DNA from: JBGTGG01 sp964398945
GTDB lineage: Bacteria; Bacteroidota; Bacteroidia; Cytophagales; Cyclobacteriaceae
Reading direction: 5' to 3'
DNA: 64,000 bases
Assembly: GCA_964398945.1 (NCBI GenBank)
Contig: CAYNOT010000020.1
Location: forward strand, 37,883 to 101,882
Positions 16,580 through 25,167 of this stretch are shown in pieces. The translations under genes were made by a program, and so were the position numbers. The notes beneath the pieces were generated by a model. The model ran no database searches, was not told the origin of the DNA, and worked only from the letters and a program-made list of their open reading frames with translations. Within the stretch, counting starts at the first letter, position 1, and each line of letters starts with the position of its first letter.

Positions 16580-17192
16580 AAAAGTGCTCATTGTTGAGGA
16601 TGATGAAGAAATAAGAAACAGTTTCACGCTTATCGTCAATAGCTCTGATACGTTTACGGTGGTAAATGCGTATTCTAATGGAGAGTCTGCAACCCACAAT
16701 TTATCAAAAGATATGCCTGAAATCGTGTTGATGGATATTGAATTACCGGGGATGAATGGTATAAAAGCCACCCGGATTATAAAAGACAAATGCCCGCAAG
16801 CGGAAGTAGTAATGGTTTCTGTTTATGAAGACAGCGACCTTGTTTTTGAAGCCTTGAAAGCAGGCGCATCGGGGTATATCACCAAAAGTGCCAATTATAT
16901 GGAATTGTTATCTGCGTTGGATGAAATTTCCCGGGGTGGTGCCCCCATGAGCAGCAGGATCGCCCGCATGGTGATTGATAACTTCCATGTCAATCCCAAT
17001 TCACCACTTACGAAAAGAGAGACCGAAATACTACAACTGATATCAGAAGGAAAAACCTATACCCAGATATCAGAGCAGTTGTTCATTTCAAAGGAAACTT
17101 CGAAAACCCATATTAAAAATATTTACTTCAAACTTCAGGTGAACTCAAAATCGGAAGCTATTGCAAAAGCAAATTTGGATAAATTGATATAG
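16569..17192 (+). CDS. LuxR/NarL-family response regulator
   Basis: A 207-residue cytoplasmic regulator: receiver domain about 5-125 with phospho-acceptor D56 (VLMDIELPG), acidic pocket at 10-13, and a C-terminal LuxR-type helix-turn-helix (about 145-205: LTKRETEILQLISEGKTYTQ...). Its start overlaps the kinase gene by 11 nt. HisKA_3 kinases typically pair with this regulator class, supporting a two-component system. Target genes are unknown; the nearest downstream gene is a secreted metalloprotease behind a terminator. Confidence 0.93.
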   Translation: MHTKKVLIVEDDEEIRNSFTLIVNSSDTFTVVNAYSNGESATHNLSKDMPEIVLMDIELPGMNGIKATRIIKDKCPQAEVVMVSVYEDSDLVFEALKAGASGYITKSANYMELLSALDEISRGGAPMSSRIARMVIDNFHVNPNSPLTKRETEILQLISEGKTYTQISEQLFISKETSKTHIKNIYFKLQVNSKSEAIAKANLDKLI

Positions 17193-17493
17193 TATCCAGT
17201 CTTTTACGAACAACCATTCGTTGAGCTTTTGCGAAAGCGAACAGGAGTGTTACCCCATTCATCGGGAAATTTTTAATTTCATCAAGTAATAATTAATTAT
17301 CTACAACTATTTGAGGACATGCACCGTCTATTAGTCCAGATCCTCTTCATATTTAGTTTAGGTTAATAATTAAAGGAGAATGGATTAGCCCCCTGGACGA
17401 GGGGGCTTTTTTTATGCCCTTCGCGTTCATCACAAATCCCTTTGCCCGCTTTGGGATAATTAATAGCTTAGCAACACTTCAAACAACCGACCC
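17193..17493 (+). other. Intergenic region with a terminator near 17.4 kb, no gene
   Basis: About 300 nt between the regulator and the metalloprotease gene. It holds one clear terminator (17387-17413). A 15-codon open frame (ATG 17320, preceded by GAGG, encoding MHRLLVQILFIFSLG) is too short to call. Nothing else was recognised. Confidence 0.6.
17387..17413 (+). terminator. Intrinsic terminator
   Basis: Stem AGCCCCC (17387-17393) / GGGGGCT (17401-17407), 7-nt loop TGGACGA, then a seven-T run to 17413. It lies about 195 nt after the response regulator stop, so the two-component transcript may have a long 3' end. Confidence 0.85.
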
Positions 17494-19965
17494 ATGAGAA
17501 ATATTCTTTTAGTAGTATTGATTTTATCCACTACGTTCTGCAGCCTGGCACAACGTAAAAAGGAAGAAACTGAATCGAAACCATCGCCCACTAATCCAAT
17601 AGAAGAGAAAACCAAAGGTTTCAAAAAGATGGATGGCTTCATTCCATTTTATTTAAATGAATCGCAAGAGAAAATTTATTTATTGGTCACAAAATTCAAA
17701 GAGGAATTTTTATATGTTCATTCGCTTTCGGCTGGTATCGGTTCCAACGATATCGGGTTGGACCGTGGTCAACTTGGCGGAGAGCGGGTAGTATTATTCG
17801 ACAAGCGGGGGCAAAAGGTTTTGATGATCGAACCAAACTACCGCTTTCGCGCGATCAGTGACAATGCAGATGAAAAGCGTGCAGTGGAAGAAGCGTTTGC
17901 ACAATCGGTGCTTTGGGGGTTTCCGGTAATAGCGGAAGATGGTTCGAATGTGTTGATCGATGCTTCTGATTTTTTCCTGCAAGATGCACACAATGTTGCG
18001 GGTCGTTTGCGCATGAGCCAGCAGGGAAGTTATTCATTGGACAGGTCAAAGTCTGCTTTGTTTACACCGATGATCAAGAACTTTCCGAAGAATTCCGAAT
18101 TTGAAGCAACACTAACATTTTCTGGTCAGCCTACCGGGGCCTATATACGAAGTGTGGTGCCAACACCATCGTTGGTTACGGTGAGGCAACACCACTCCTT
18201 TGTTGAACTGCCCGACAATGACTATCAACCACGAAAGCTTGATCCACGTGCAGGGTATTTTGGTATTTCGTATTACGATTACGCAACCCCTATTTCCGAG
18301 CCCATTGAAAAACGTTTTATTGCACGGCACCGCCTTAAGAAAAAGGATCCTTCAGCGGCAGTGAGTGAAGCTGTTGAACCAATCATTTATTATTTGGATA
18401 GGGGAGCCCCCGAACCTATTCGTTCAGCCTTGCTGGATGGGGCGCGGTGGTGGAACCAGGCATTTGAAGCAGCCGGATATAAAGATGCATTTCGTGTTGA
18501 GTTGATGCCTGAAGGGGCCGATCCAATGGATGTGCGCTACAATTTAATCCAATGGGTGCACCGGTCAACCCGTGGCTGGTCCTATGGATCCTCTGTTTCT
18601 GATCCACGAACAGGTGAGATCATTAAAGGACATGTATCATTGGGATCGCTGCGCGTTCGTCAGGACTACCTGATAGCGGAAGGTTTGCTTGCACCTTATG
18701 AAAACGGAAGACCGGTTTCGAAAGAAATGGAAGAGATGGCCATAGCACGCTTGCGCCAACTTTCTGCTCATGAAGTCGGCCATACAATTGGGCTTGCACA
18801 CAGCTATGCATCCAGTTCTGAAAACGATGCATCGGTCATGGACTATCCGCATCCCAATGTAAAGTTGGTGAATGGTAAGATTGATTTGAGCACTGCATAT
18901 GATACCAAAATCGGTGCGTGGGACAAAACAGCAATTGTGTATGGTTATCAGGATTTTCCTTCAGGCACAAATGAAGATGAAGCGTTGGGGAAAATTATAC
19001 AGCAATCCTTAAAAAGCGGGCTTACATTTTTGTCGGACCAGGATGCCCGGCCCGCGGGTGGTGCCCATCCCTATGCCCATCTTTGGGACAATGGAAACTC
19101 ACCAACGCAAGAGCTTAATCGCGTAATGACCATTCGTGAATTGGCGCTGCAGAATATGGGTGAAAACAATATTAAACCAGGTACACCGATGGCAACCATC
19201 GAAGAGGTACTTGTTCCGATGTATTTCTTCCATCGCTATCAAGCGGAAGCAACTTCAAAAATTATTGGTGGTGTAAATTATCGGTATGCCCTTCGCGGGG
19301 ATGGCCAATTAACAACAGCATTGGTGAGCCCGGAAGAGCAGGCAAAAGCACTTGACGCCTTGCTTGCAACGGTACAACCGGCTGCTTTGCAGCTACCTGA
19401 AAAATTGATTGCGCAAATTCCCCCACGACCATTGGCATACAGAAGCCATCGTGAATTGATTAGGGGAAAAACGGATTTGACATTTGATCCATTGGCTGCT
19501 GCTGAAAGTGCTGCTGACATTGTGCTCTCTTTGCTTTTTAATCCTGCACGTGCGGGTAGACTAGTGGAGCACCATGCAAGAAGTGCTAAGCAACCAGCAC
19601 TTGAAGGTGTATTGGATAAAATTATTACCGGCACAATCAAGGCTGTACCTCAGCGTGGATACTCCGGAGCAATTCAGGTAACGGTCAACAATGTAGTGGT
19701 TTCGAATTTGCTTGCCCTGATGGCCGATGATCGCGCATCACATCAGGTGAAAGCAATTGCAGCACTGAAGGCAACACAATTACAAAAATGGCTTGCTGGT
19801 AAAGCCAACGTTACAACCGATGAATTTTGGAAGGCGCATTATGCCTATATGAATGAAATGATTGAAAATTACAAGGAAGATCCGGCAGGGTTTAAACCCG
19901 CTAAACTTGTGGAGGCTCCTCCGGGGCAACCGATTGGTTCGTTTGAGGAGGCTTGTGGGTATTAA
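17494..19965 (+). CDS. Secreted zinc-dependent metalloprotease (DUF5117/DUF5118 type)
   Basis: An 823-residue exported protein with signal peptide MRNILLVVLILSTTFCSLAQ. The catalytic zinc site HEVGHTIGLAH is at 426-436 (zinc ligands H426, H430, H436; general base E427), followed by the Met-turn VMDYP with M449, which makes it a metzincin. The flanking regions match the large Bacteroidota family with N-terminal DUF5118/DUF5117 and C-terminal DUF4953 segments. It has no T9SS tail, so it probably works in the periplasm or is anchored otherwise. The substrate is unknown. It is monocistronic and convergent with the acyl carrier protein gene. Confidence 0.92.
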   Translation: MRNILLVVLILSTTFCSLAQRKKEETESKPSPTNPIEEKTKGFKKMDGFIPFYLNESQEKIYLLVTKFKEEFLYVHSLSAGIGSNDIGLDRGQLGGERVVLFDKRGQKVLMIEPNYRFRAISDNADEKRAVEEAFAQSVLWGFPVIAEDGSNVLIDASDFFLQDAHNVAGRLRMSQQGSYSLDRSKSALFTPMIKNFPKNSEFEATLTFSGQPTGAYIRSVVPTPSLVTVRQHHSFVELPDNDYQPRKLDPRAGYFGISYYDYATPISEPIEKRFIARHRLKKKDPSAAVSEAVEPIIYYLDRGAPEPIRSALLDGARWWNQAFEAAGYKDAFRVELMPEGADPMDVRYNLIQWVHRSTRGWSYGSSVSDPRTGEIIKGHVSLGSLRVRQDYLIAEGLLAPYENGRPVSKEMEEMAIARLRQLSAHEVGHTIGLAHSYASSSENDASVMDYPHPNVKLVNGKIDLSTAYDTKIGAWDKTAIVYGYQDFPSGTNEDEALGKIIQQSLKSGLTFLSDQDARPAGGAHPYAHLWDNGNSPTQELNRVMTIRELALQNMGENNIKPGTPMATIEEVLVPMYFFHRYQAEATSKIIGGVNYRYALRGDGQLTTALVSPEEQAKALDALLATVQPAALQLPEKLIAQIPPRPLAYRSHRELIRGKTDLTFDPLAAAESAADIVLSLLFNPARAGRLVEHHARSAKQPALEGVLDKIITGTIKAVPQRGYSGAIQVTVNNVVVSNLLALMADDRASHQVKAIAALKATQLQKWLAGKANVTTDEFWKAHYAYMNEMIENYKEDPAGFKPAKLVEAPPGQPIGSFEEACGY

Positions 19966-19992
19966 AGCATTAATAATTATGGAAATAAAAAA

Positions 19993-20232
19993 CTAAGCGT
20001 TGACCTTGGATTTAATATAATTGACGGCTTCACTAAAGGTTTGCAGTTTTTCTGCATCATCATCGGGAATCCGGATATCAAAGGTTTGTTCAAACTCCAT
20101 TACAATTTCCGCATAGTCAAGGGAGTCGATACCAAGGTCTTTTACAAAGTTTGCATCTGGTGTAATTTCAGATTGCGCAATGCCCAATTTTTCGGTTAAG
20201 ATTTGTGTGACTTTTGAAGGAATGTCTTGCAT
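19993..20232 (-). CDS. Acyl carrier protein (solitary)
   Basis: A 79-residue four-helix carrier. The phosphopantetheine site is S37 in DLGIDSLDYAEIVMEFEQ, where the usual housekeeping motif is DLGADSLD. Acidic helix II residues that dock partner enzymes are present (DYAEIVMEFEQTFDI). It is not next to fabF, fabD or rnc, the common neighbours of the fatty-acid ACP. It may therefore be a secondary carrier, but the sequence alone does not exclude the main ACP. Confidence 0.88.
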   Translation of the reverse strand: MQDIPSKVTQILTEKLGIAQSEITPDANFVKDLGIDSLDYAEIVMEFEQTFDIRIPDDDAEKLQTFSEAVNYIKSKVNA

Positions 20233-20305
20233 AATGGAAAAGCAGTTTCGTAAATGTATTAAATCAAAGGTGCCATTCCAAACGATTTTTTTGACTAAAA
20301 ATACC

Positions 20306-21658
20306 TCAAAAACGCATGAAAAACTCAGTTCCGACCCCCACTTCAGATTTTACATTCAGCGTGCCCTGATGTTGTCGCATGATCTGTCGGGATAAACTCA
20401 ACCCAATTCCGGAGCCACTTTTTTTGGTGGTAAAGAAAGGGATGAAGATTTTCTCCAACGCCACCGGGTCAATGCCGGTTCCGTTATCCCGAATGGAGAT
20501 TATCGGCCTTGATTTTTCATTCACAAAACCTTTTAAATGGATTTTCCTGTTGGGCTGTTCGTCAAAAGATTGAATTGCATTTTTGACCAGGTTAATCACT
20601 ACCTGTTCAATCATATTTTTATCGGCAGTGATTGTTAAATCGCGGGGATATATTTCTGTAGTGAGTTCGATGTTGTTTTCTGTAAACTCTTTTCGGTGCA
20701 GAACACTTACTTCTTCAAACAAGTTACTGACATTGATTTGTGAAGGCTTTGGTTTAGGGATACTGGTAAGGCTACGGAATTCTTTCACAAATTGTATTAA
20801 TCCTTCGCTGCGCCTGCTAATGGTTTGCAAGGAAAGGTGGATGTCGTCCAACTGGTCTTTGGTCAATGGCAAATCGTTTTGGTCTTTTAAATGTTGCTGG
20901 AGTTCTTCTTCAACCACACCGGCCAAAGACGAGATAGGGGTTACTGAATTCATGATCTCATGCGTTAACACCCGCACAAGGTTTTGCCATGCTTCCATTT
21001 CTTTTTCCTCCAACTCAGATTGGATGTTTTGGACGGAAATCAATTTTACATGTTCACCGTGGAGCGTAAGTTCTATGGCGTAAACGGAAAGTTGTGTTAT
21101 GTCCTCACCGATTTTTATCCGGATCAATTCACGGCCGCCCGTTTTCAACTTCAGAAAAATATTCACCAATACTTCACTCACCTCCGAAAGGTCCTGGACC
21201 TTTTTGATACGGCCTACTTTTAAAAGTTTGCGTGCGGCACTGTTAAAGATTTCGATTTTTCCATCCTCCTTAAAAACAATCAACCCAATGCCTACATGCA
21301 TTACGATGTTTTTGAAGAAAAGGAATTCAGAATCTTTTACCCTTCTGGAGTTTCGAAGGTTGCTCATGGCTTCATTTAGTTCCTTGTGCAGGCGTTGAAC
21401 CGCGGGATCTTCGGAGTTGGTTTTGAACGAATAGGAAAGGTCATCAAAACTTACAGAATCCAGAAAGGAAGCAATGTTTTGGTTGGATTTCTCCAGGAAT
21501 TCAAGCAGCAGCTTGATTTGGTATAAGGAAATCAGAAAAAGCAGGATGGCACCGAACCATTCCCTTTCAAAGAGGGCCAGGCAAAAAAGGAAAATGGAAA
21601 CCGCCAGTAGGAGAACTCGGGGAAGTACAGGTGATTTCCAATTTATTTTAAAGTCCAT
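20306..21658 (-). CDS. NtrB-like sensor histidine kinase
   Basis: A 450-residue membrane-anchored kinase. Two hydrophobic segments (about 12-29 and 35-52) with almost no periplasmic loop are followed by a PAS-like region (about 110-215). The HisKA box has H233 in RVLTHEIMNSVTPISSLAG, and the HATPase domain has N, G1 and G2 boxes (NLVKNAIQSF, DNGTGID, GSGIGLSLSRQI). The lack of a sensor domain outside suggests it reads a cytoplasmic or membrane signal. Its start overlaps the sigma-54 regulator gene by 11 nt, so it is the cognate kinase. Confidence 0.92.
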   Translation of the reverse strand: MDFKINWKSPVLPRVLLLAVSIFLFCLALFEREWFGAILLFLISLYQIKLLLEFLEKSNQNIASFLDSVSFDDLSYSFKTNSEDPAVQRLHKELNEAMSNLRNSRRVKDSEFLFFKNIVMHVGIGLIVFKEDGKIEIFNSAARKLLKVGRIKKVQDLSEVSEVLVNIFLKLKTGGRELIRIKIGEDITQLSVYAIELTLHGEHVKLISVQNIQSELEEKEMEAWQNLVRVLTHEIMNSVTPISSLAGVVEEELQQHLKDQNDLPLTKDQLDDIHLSLQTISRRSEGLIQFVKEFRSLTSIPKPKPSQINVSNLFEEVSVLHRKEFTENNIELTTEIYPRDLTITADKNMIEQVVINLVKNAIQSFDEQPNRKIHLKGFVNEKSRPIISIRDNGTGIDPVALEKIFIPFFTTKKSGSGIGLSLSRQIMRQHQGTLNVKSEVGVGTEFFMRF

Positions 21659-23024
21659 ATTTCTCCATTCTCCTGTACAGGGATGCGCGGGTCAATCCAA
21701 GTTCTTCAGCAGCTTTTGAAATATTTCCGGCATGTAGTTGAAGTGCTTTTGCAATGGCAGCTTTTTCTACATCATCAAGGTTCAGTGTGTCGATGTCCTG
21801 ATTTGTTGAGTTGGCCATGGATCGTCCGAACGGAAAATCTTCTTCTTGCAAACTTGTTGAGTCCGTCATGATAATGGCGCGTTCAATTGCATGTTGAAGC
21901 TCACGAATGTTGCCCGGCCAGGGATAGCGTTTCAATTTTGTAAGGGCTTCCCCTGAAATGCTGGTTACTTTTTTATTGTACTTTTTTGCATAGGTTGTTA
22001 CAAAGTGGTCCGCCAACAACGGGATGTCTTCAATACGGTCGCACAATGGTGGCACATGAATTTCAACGGTATTAATCCGATATAATAAATCCTGGCGGAA
22101 AGTTCCTTCCTGCACCATTTGATGTAGTGGCATATTGGTTGCACATACCAATCGGATATCAATGGGAATTGATTGGTTGGAGCCCACCCGTGTTACTTGT
22201 CGCGTTTGTAAAACACTCAGCAATTTGCTTTGCAAACTTAAACTAAGGTTTCCGATCTCATCGAGGAATAGTGTGCCACCATTGGCGATTTCGAATCTAC
22301 CGGAGCGATCTTCGCGGGCATCGGTGAATGCTCCTTTTTTATGTCCGAACAATTCACTTTCGAACAATGTTTCTGTGATTGCGCCCATATCAACCGAAAT
22401 AAAATTATTTTCTTTCCGTAGGGAATGTTGGTGGACTGCACGCGCAATCAATTCTTTTCCGGTTCCATTTTCACCCATGATCAACACATTTGCATCGGTT
22501 TTTGCAACGCGTTCCACCAATCCAAAAACATCTTTGATAGCCTGGCTATTCCCAATGATCTCACTAAAAGGTTTGCTGATTTGTTCTTCCAGCAATTCTT
22601 TCGCCTTCTTCAGTTTATCAACTTCAATAAACGATTTGCGCAAGCGAAGGGCGGTAGAAATAGTGGCAACGAGTTTTTCGTTTTGCCAGGGCTTCAGGAT
22701 AAAATCCGTTGCCCCATCTTTTAATGCTTTCACCGCCATTTCCACATCACCGAAGGCTGTAATTAAAATCACAACCGCTTGTGGATCGCGTTCCAGGATT
22801 TGTTCGAGCCAATAAAACCCTTCTTTTCCACTGGTAATGTCTTTGCTAAAATTCATATCCAACAAGATGACATCGTAGGTATCATTGTTTAAAAGGAATG
22901 GAATCTTCTTGGGGTTCTTCTCTATTATAACATGATGGTTTTGCTTTTTTAGCAACATCTTCGCTGCGAGCAACACATCTTCATCGTCATCAATCATTAA
23001 AATTTTTCCGCCTTCTGAAATCAC
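21648..23024 (-). CDS. Sigma-54-dependent NtrC-family response regulator
   Basis: A 458-residue activator of sigma-54 RNA polymerase. Receiver about 7-125 with phospho-acceptor D56; AAA+ domain about 155-390 with Walker A GENGTGKE (184-191) and Walker B GGTLFLDEIG; Fis-type helix-turn-helix at the C-terminus (NISKAAEELGLTRASLYRRM). The sigma-54 contact loop reads GAFTDA (231-236) instead of canonical GAFTGA. Start is GTG 23024 (no suitable ATG). It forms an operon with the downstream kinase; rpoN lies elsewhere in this window. A sigma-54-like promoter and a palindrome lie just upstream, suggesting autoregulation. Confidence 0.94.
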   Translation of the reverse strand: MISEGGKILMIDDDEDVLLAAKMLLKKQNHHVIIEKNPKKIPFLLNNDTYDVILLDMNFSKDITSGKEGFYWLEQILERDPQAVVILITAFGDVEMAVKALKDGATDFILKPWQNEKLVATISTALRLRKSFIEVDKLKKAKELLEEQISKPFSEIIGNSQAIKDVFGLVERVAKTDANVLIMGENGTGKELIARAVHQHSLRKENNFISVDMGAITETLFESELFGHKKGAFTDAREDRSGRFEIANGGTLFLDEIGNLSLSLQSKLLSVLQTRQVTRVGSNQSIPIDIRLVCATNMPLHQMVQEGTFRQDLLYRINTVEIHVPPLCDRIEDIPLLADHFVTTYAKKYNKKVTSISGEALTKLKRYPWPGNIRELQHAIERAIIMTDSTSLQEEDFPFGRSMANSTNQDIDTLNLDDVEKAAIAKALQLHAGNISKAAEELGLTRASLYRRMEKYGL

Positions 23025-23055
23025 GTTCTGTTGTTTAGGTCAAGTGGTACGTTAC

Positions 23056-23071
23056 TCGAAAAACTGTGCCA
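23056..23071 (-). promoter_or_regulatory. Sigma-54-like -24/-12 promoter before the NtrC-like gene
   Basis: Minus-strand TGGCACAGTTTTTCGA carries a perfect -24 half (TGGCAC) and T-rich spacer; the -12 half reads TTCG where TTGC is the consensus, with GG-N10-CG spacing. Transcription would start near 23045, 21 nt before the GTG start of the regulator gene. The -12 deviation keeps confidence moderate. Confidence 0.5.
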
Positions 23072-23132
23072 GTAGCTCTCCGGCCTTTAAAGGGGCTTTT
23101 CTTCACTTTTTGTGTCCTTGAATGTACAAAGA

Positions 23133-23148
23133 TGTTCATTAATGAACA
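23133..23148. promoter_or_regulatory. 16-bp perfect palindrome, candidate activator site
   Basis: TGTTCATTAATGAACA is its own reverse complement. It lies about 90-105 nt upstream of the start site predicted from the sigma-54-like element, the usual distance for enhancer sites bound by NtrC-type activators. It could instead serve another regulator; no second copy was noticed in the window. Confidence 0.45.
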
Positions 23149-23182
23149 GTAAAAAAGCTAAAAAGGATTAAAATTTGAAGGT

Positions 23183-23959
23183 TTAGCGTGTAAAGTCGCT
23201 GATTTCGATTTTCCCATCTTTTATCGAAACTTTTTTGTCCTGGAGAAGCAGTAGTTCGCGTATAGGTTCAGGCAATGCTATTTTTTTTAGTTCCCCATTA
23301 TACAAATCAAAAAAGGTCAATTCCTTATTTTCTATATAGTAAAGTTCCTCGCCATAAAAGCCAATGTTTTGTGTTTTGGCTTTTAGCTGCTTGACTTTAA
23401 TCCCTAATTGGTTGAAAATCAAAATGCCTTTCTCTTTATCGAGGATGAAAACATAGTTCAGGTATTCGCGCAAGGCAAGAACATCACCAGGGCTTGTTAA
23501 AAGATCACCCACCAATATTTCTGTCTGGATTTTTGATTCACGAGCAATGACTTTCTTTAAACTAAAGTCTGCTTTATCGAGCAGCCAGTAATTATATTCA
23601 CCGGAAGGGCACGCCAGAAAAGGTTCTATGGCAAACGCAGAGTCGATCAGTAAAATTGATTGCAGTGAAAGGGTAGGATCGAGGTACTGGATTTCCCTAC
23701 TATCAGCATAGTAGGTAAACAAGCGCACCCCACTCCACGGGTCAAACAGGGATGGGGTTTTTTCCAATGTAGATTCAGCAATTACTTCCCCTTTCGGATT
23801 GTATTTCTTTATTTTATTCTGTGTATCAATGGTATAAAAATCCCCCGGTCGATCAACTGCGATGTGCGCAATGGATGTTGTTTGAATGGTGATGGTGGAT
23901 TGCGCAACAGCAGTAGCACTTACAAGCATGATCGTGTATAAAAGGTATGCGGCTTTCAA
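23183..23959 (-). CDS. Exported protein with propeller-like repeats, unknown function
   Basis: A 258-residue protein with a signal peptide (MKAAYLLYTIMLVSATAVAQ) followed by repeats of short beta strands that look like half a beta-propeller (for example DFYTIDTQNKIKKYNPKGEV, NYVFILDKEKGILIFNQLGI). No catalytic motif is seen and I do not recognise a named family. The start codon is TTG and overlaps the end of lpxH by 4 nt, so it is translated with lpxH. The pairing with lpxH suggests an envelope role, but that is inference only. Confidence 0.7.
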   Translation of the reverse strand: MKAAYLLYTIMLVSATAVAQSTITIQTTSIAHIAVDRPGDFYTIDTQNKIKKYNPKGEVIAESTLEKTPSLFDPWSGVRLFTYYADSREIQYLDPTLSLQSILLIDSAFAIEPFLACPSGEYNYWLLDKADFSLKKVIARESKIQTEILVGDLLTSPGDVLALREYLNYVFILDKEKGILIFNQLGIKVKQLKAKTQNIGFYGEELYYIENKELTFFDLYNGELKKIALPEPIRELLLLQDKKVSIKDGKIEISDFTR

Positions 23960-24726
23960 TTTGAATACGTTTTTAGTTCTACCGTATTGCCATCGTACAC
24001 TGCGTAGGTATTATGATGAACCCATTCGCCCAAGTTGATGTACCGGCTGGTATCTCCAATGGCAATATCCAATGGGAGATGGCGATGGCCGAAGATGTAG
24101 AAATCATGATGCTCTTGTTTCTCAACATCATTACAGTACACCACCAGAAACTCCTTGTCTTCGCCCAAGAAATGTTCATCGCCTTTGGTGTTATTGATCC
24201 TGCTCTTCCGTGACCAGCGATTTGCAATGGCAATGCCCAAGTTGGGATGGATCCGCGCAAACAACCACTGACAAAGTTTGCTGTTGAAAAATTTCTTTAG
24301 AATTTTATAAGTAGTATCCCCCGGGCCAAGTCCATCGCCATGCCCGATCAATAATTTTTGATCGCCTACTTTTAAAATTTCCGGTTTTCTGTAAATGGTG
24401 ATGCCCATTTCTTTTTGGAAATAGTCGAACATCCACATGTCGTGGTTTCCGGTAAAGAAGCTGATCGGAATACCGGCATCACTCAGCTCGGCAAGTTTGC
24501 CTTGCAGGCGAATAAATCCTTTTGGTATGGTGTGTTTATATTCAAACCAAAAATCAAAGATATCGCCCATCAGGAAAATGTGGTGTGCCTCATGTTTGAT
24601 ATTTTCCAACCACGATACAATCCTTTTTTCACGCTCGAGGCTGCTGACCGCATCAGGGACACCCAAATGGAAATCGGAAGCGAAGAATACCTTTTTTCCG
24701 GCAGGAAGTGTAATGGGATCGATCAT
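23956..24726 (-). CDS. lpxH: UDP-2,3-diacylglucosamine diphosphatase
   Basis: A 256-residue calcineurin-like phosphoesterase that makes lipid X in lipid A synthesis at the inner membrane. The metal-binding blocks are in order: FASDFHLGVP (14-23), LMGDIFDFWFEYK, FFTGNHDMWMF, LIGHGDGLGPGD and FGHRHLPLD. Asp and His residues of all blocks are intact. The length and the DFWFEY segment fit LpxH of Bacteroidota rather than a generic phosphodiesterase. lpxD, lpxC/fabZ and lpxA lie 27 kb away in the same window. A REP-type remnant lies directly upstream. Confidence 0.9.
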   Translation of the reverse strand: MIDPITLPAGKKVFFASDFHLGVPDAVSSLEREKRIVSWLENIKHEAHHIFLMGDIFDFWFEYKHTIPKGFIRLQGKLAELSDAGIPISFFTGNHDMWMFDYFQKEMGITIYRKPEILKVGDQKLLIGHGDGLGPGDTTYKILKKFFNSKLCQWLFARIHPNLGIAIANRWSRKSRINNTKGDEHFLGEDKEFLVVYCNDVEKQEHHDFYIFGHRHLPLDIAIGDTSRYINLGEWVHHNTYAVYDGNTVELKTYSN

Positions 24727-24779
24727 AGTATGGATACAATAATATTAAAATTCGGATGATAAATCCTTATATAAAGTGT

Positions 24780-24934
24780 TTGGCTAAAGCCAATTTGCAA
24801 TGGGAAATTAATACCTCTGGATTCATCCAGAGGTAATCCAAAGGAGATATGAAATAGGCAAACAATTTCGGAGATTGAATTGGAATGGGCTTTAGCCCAT
24901 TATTTTAAATAAAAATATTAACTGGCTTTAGCCA
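24780..24934. repeat. REP-like palindromes flanking a transposase remnant
   Basis: Four short hairpins in 155 nt: TTGGCTAAAGCCAA (24780-24793); TACCTCTGGA/TCCAGAGGTA with a 4-nt loop (24812-24835); AATGGGCTTTAGCCCATT (24884-24901); TGGCTTTAGCCA (24923-24934). Three share the GGCT(A/T)(A/T)AGCC core. They stand directly before a Y1 (IS200-like) transposase fragment, the arrangement of REP-associated tyrosine transposases, which act on such palindromes. No gene lies in this gap. Confidence 0.75.
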
Positions 24935-24964
24935 AAATTGTAAAACCGATAGCAAAAAAACCTC

Positions 24965-25150
24965 ATGCCTTTTGTAAAAGTCTATATCCATTTTGTTTGG
25001 AGTACCAAAAATCGATACCCATTCTTTGATACACCCGAGCCGCGAAGAAGGATATGGCAGCATATCCTTGATAACGCAAGAACAAAGGGAATATTTGTTG
25101 ATTTTGTGAGCGGGCACCAGGATCATTGCCATTGTTTGATTCCGGCCTAA
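24965..25150 (+). pseudogene. Truncated IS200-like / REP-associated tyrosine transposase
   Basis: A 61-codon frame starting MPFVKVYIHFVWSTKNRYPF and ending in GHQDHCHCLIP. This is the N-terminal third of the Y1_Tnp family; the HCHC segment matches the family's HUH metal-binding motif region. The catalytic tyrosine and the rest of the protein (normally about 150 or more residues) are missing: the frame ends just before the next gene's stop codon. It cannot encode an active enzyme. The palindromes to its left are probably its former substrates. Confidence 0.85.
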
Positions 25151-25167
25151 CCCATTAACAATTGGAA

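Noticed and set aside
17320..17367. A 15-codon frame with a good ribosome-site-like GAGG, product MHRLLVQILFIFSLG
   Set aside because: Too short and without similarity; probably a chance frame in the spacer before the metalloprotease gene.
17494..19965. The metalloprotease as direct target of the upstream two-component system
   Set aside because: A strong terminator separates them and no binding site could be recognised; adjacency alone is not enough.
22135..22815. A 226-codon open frame on the plus strand opposite the NtrC-like gene
   Set aside because: The minus strand encodes a complete, motif-rich regulator; the plus-strand product is a serine-rich shadow with no family features. The same holds for long antisense frames at 1268-1873, 49364-50044 and 54345-54992.
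24780..24934. Possible CRISPR array from repeated GGCTTTAGCC words
   Set aside because: Only short palindromes, unequal spacing, no constant repeat of CRISPR length and no cas genes; a REP/transposase context explains them better.
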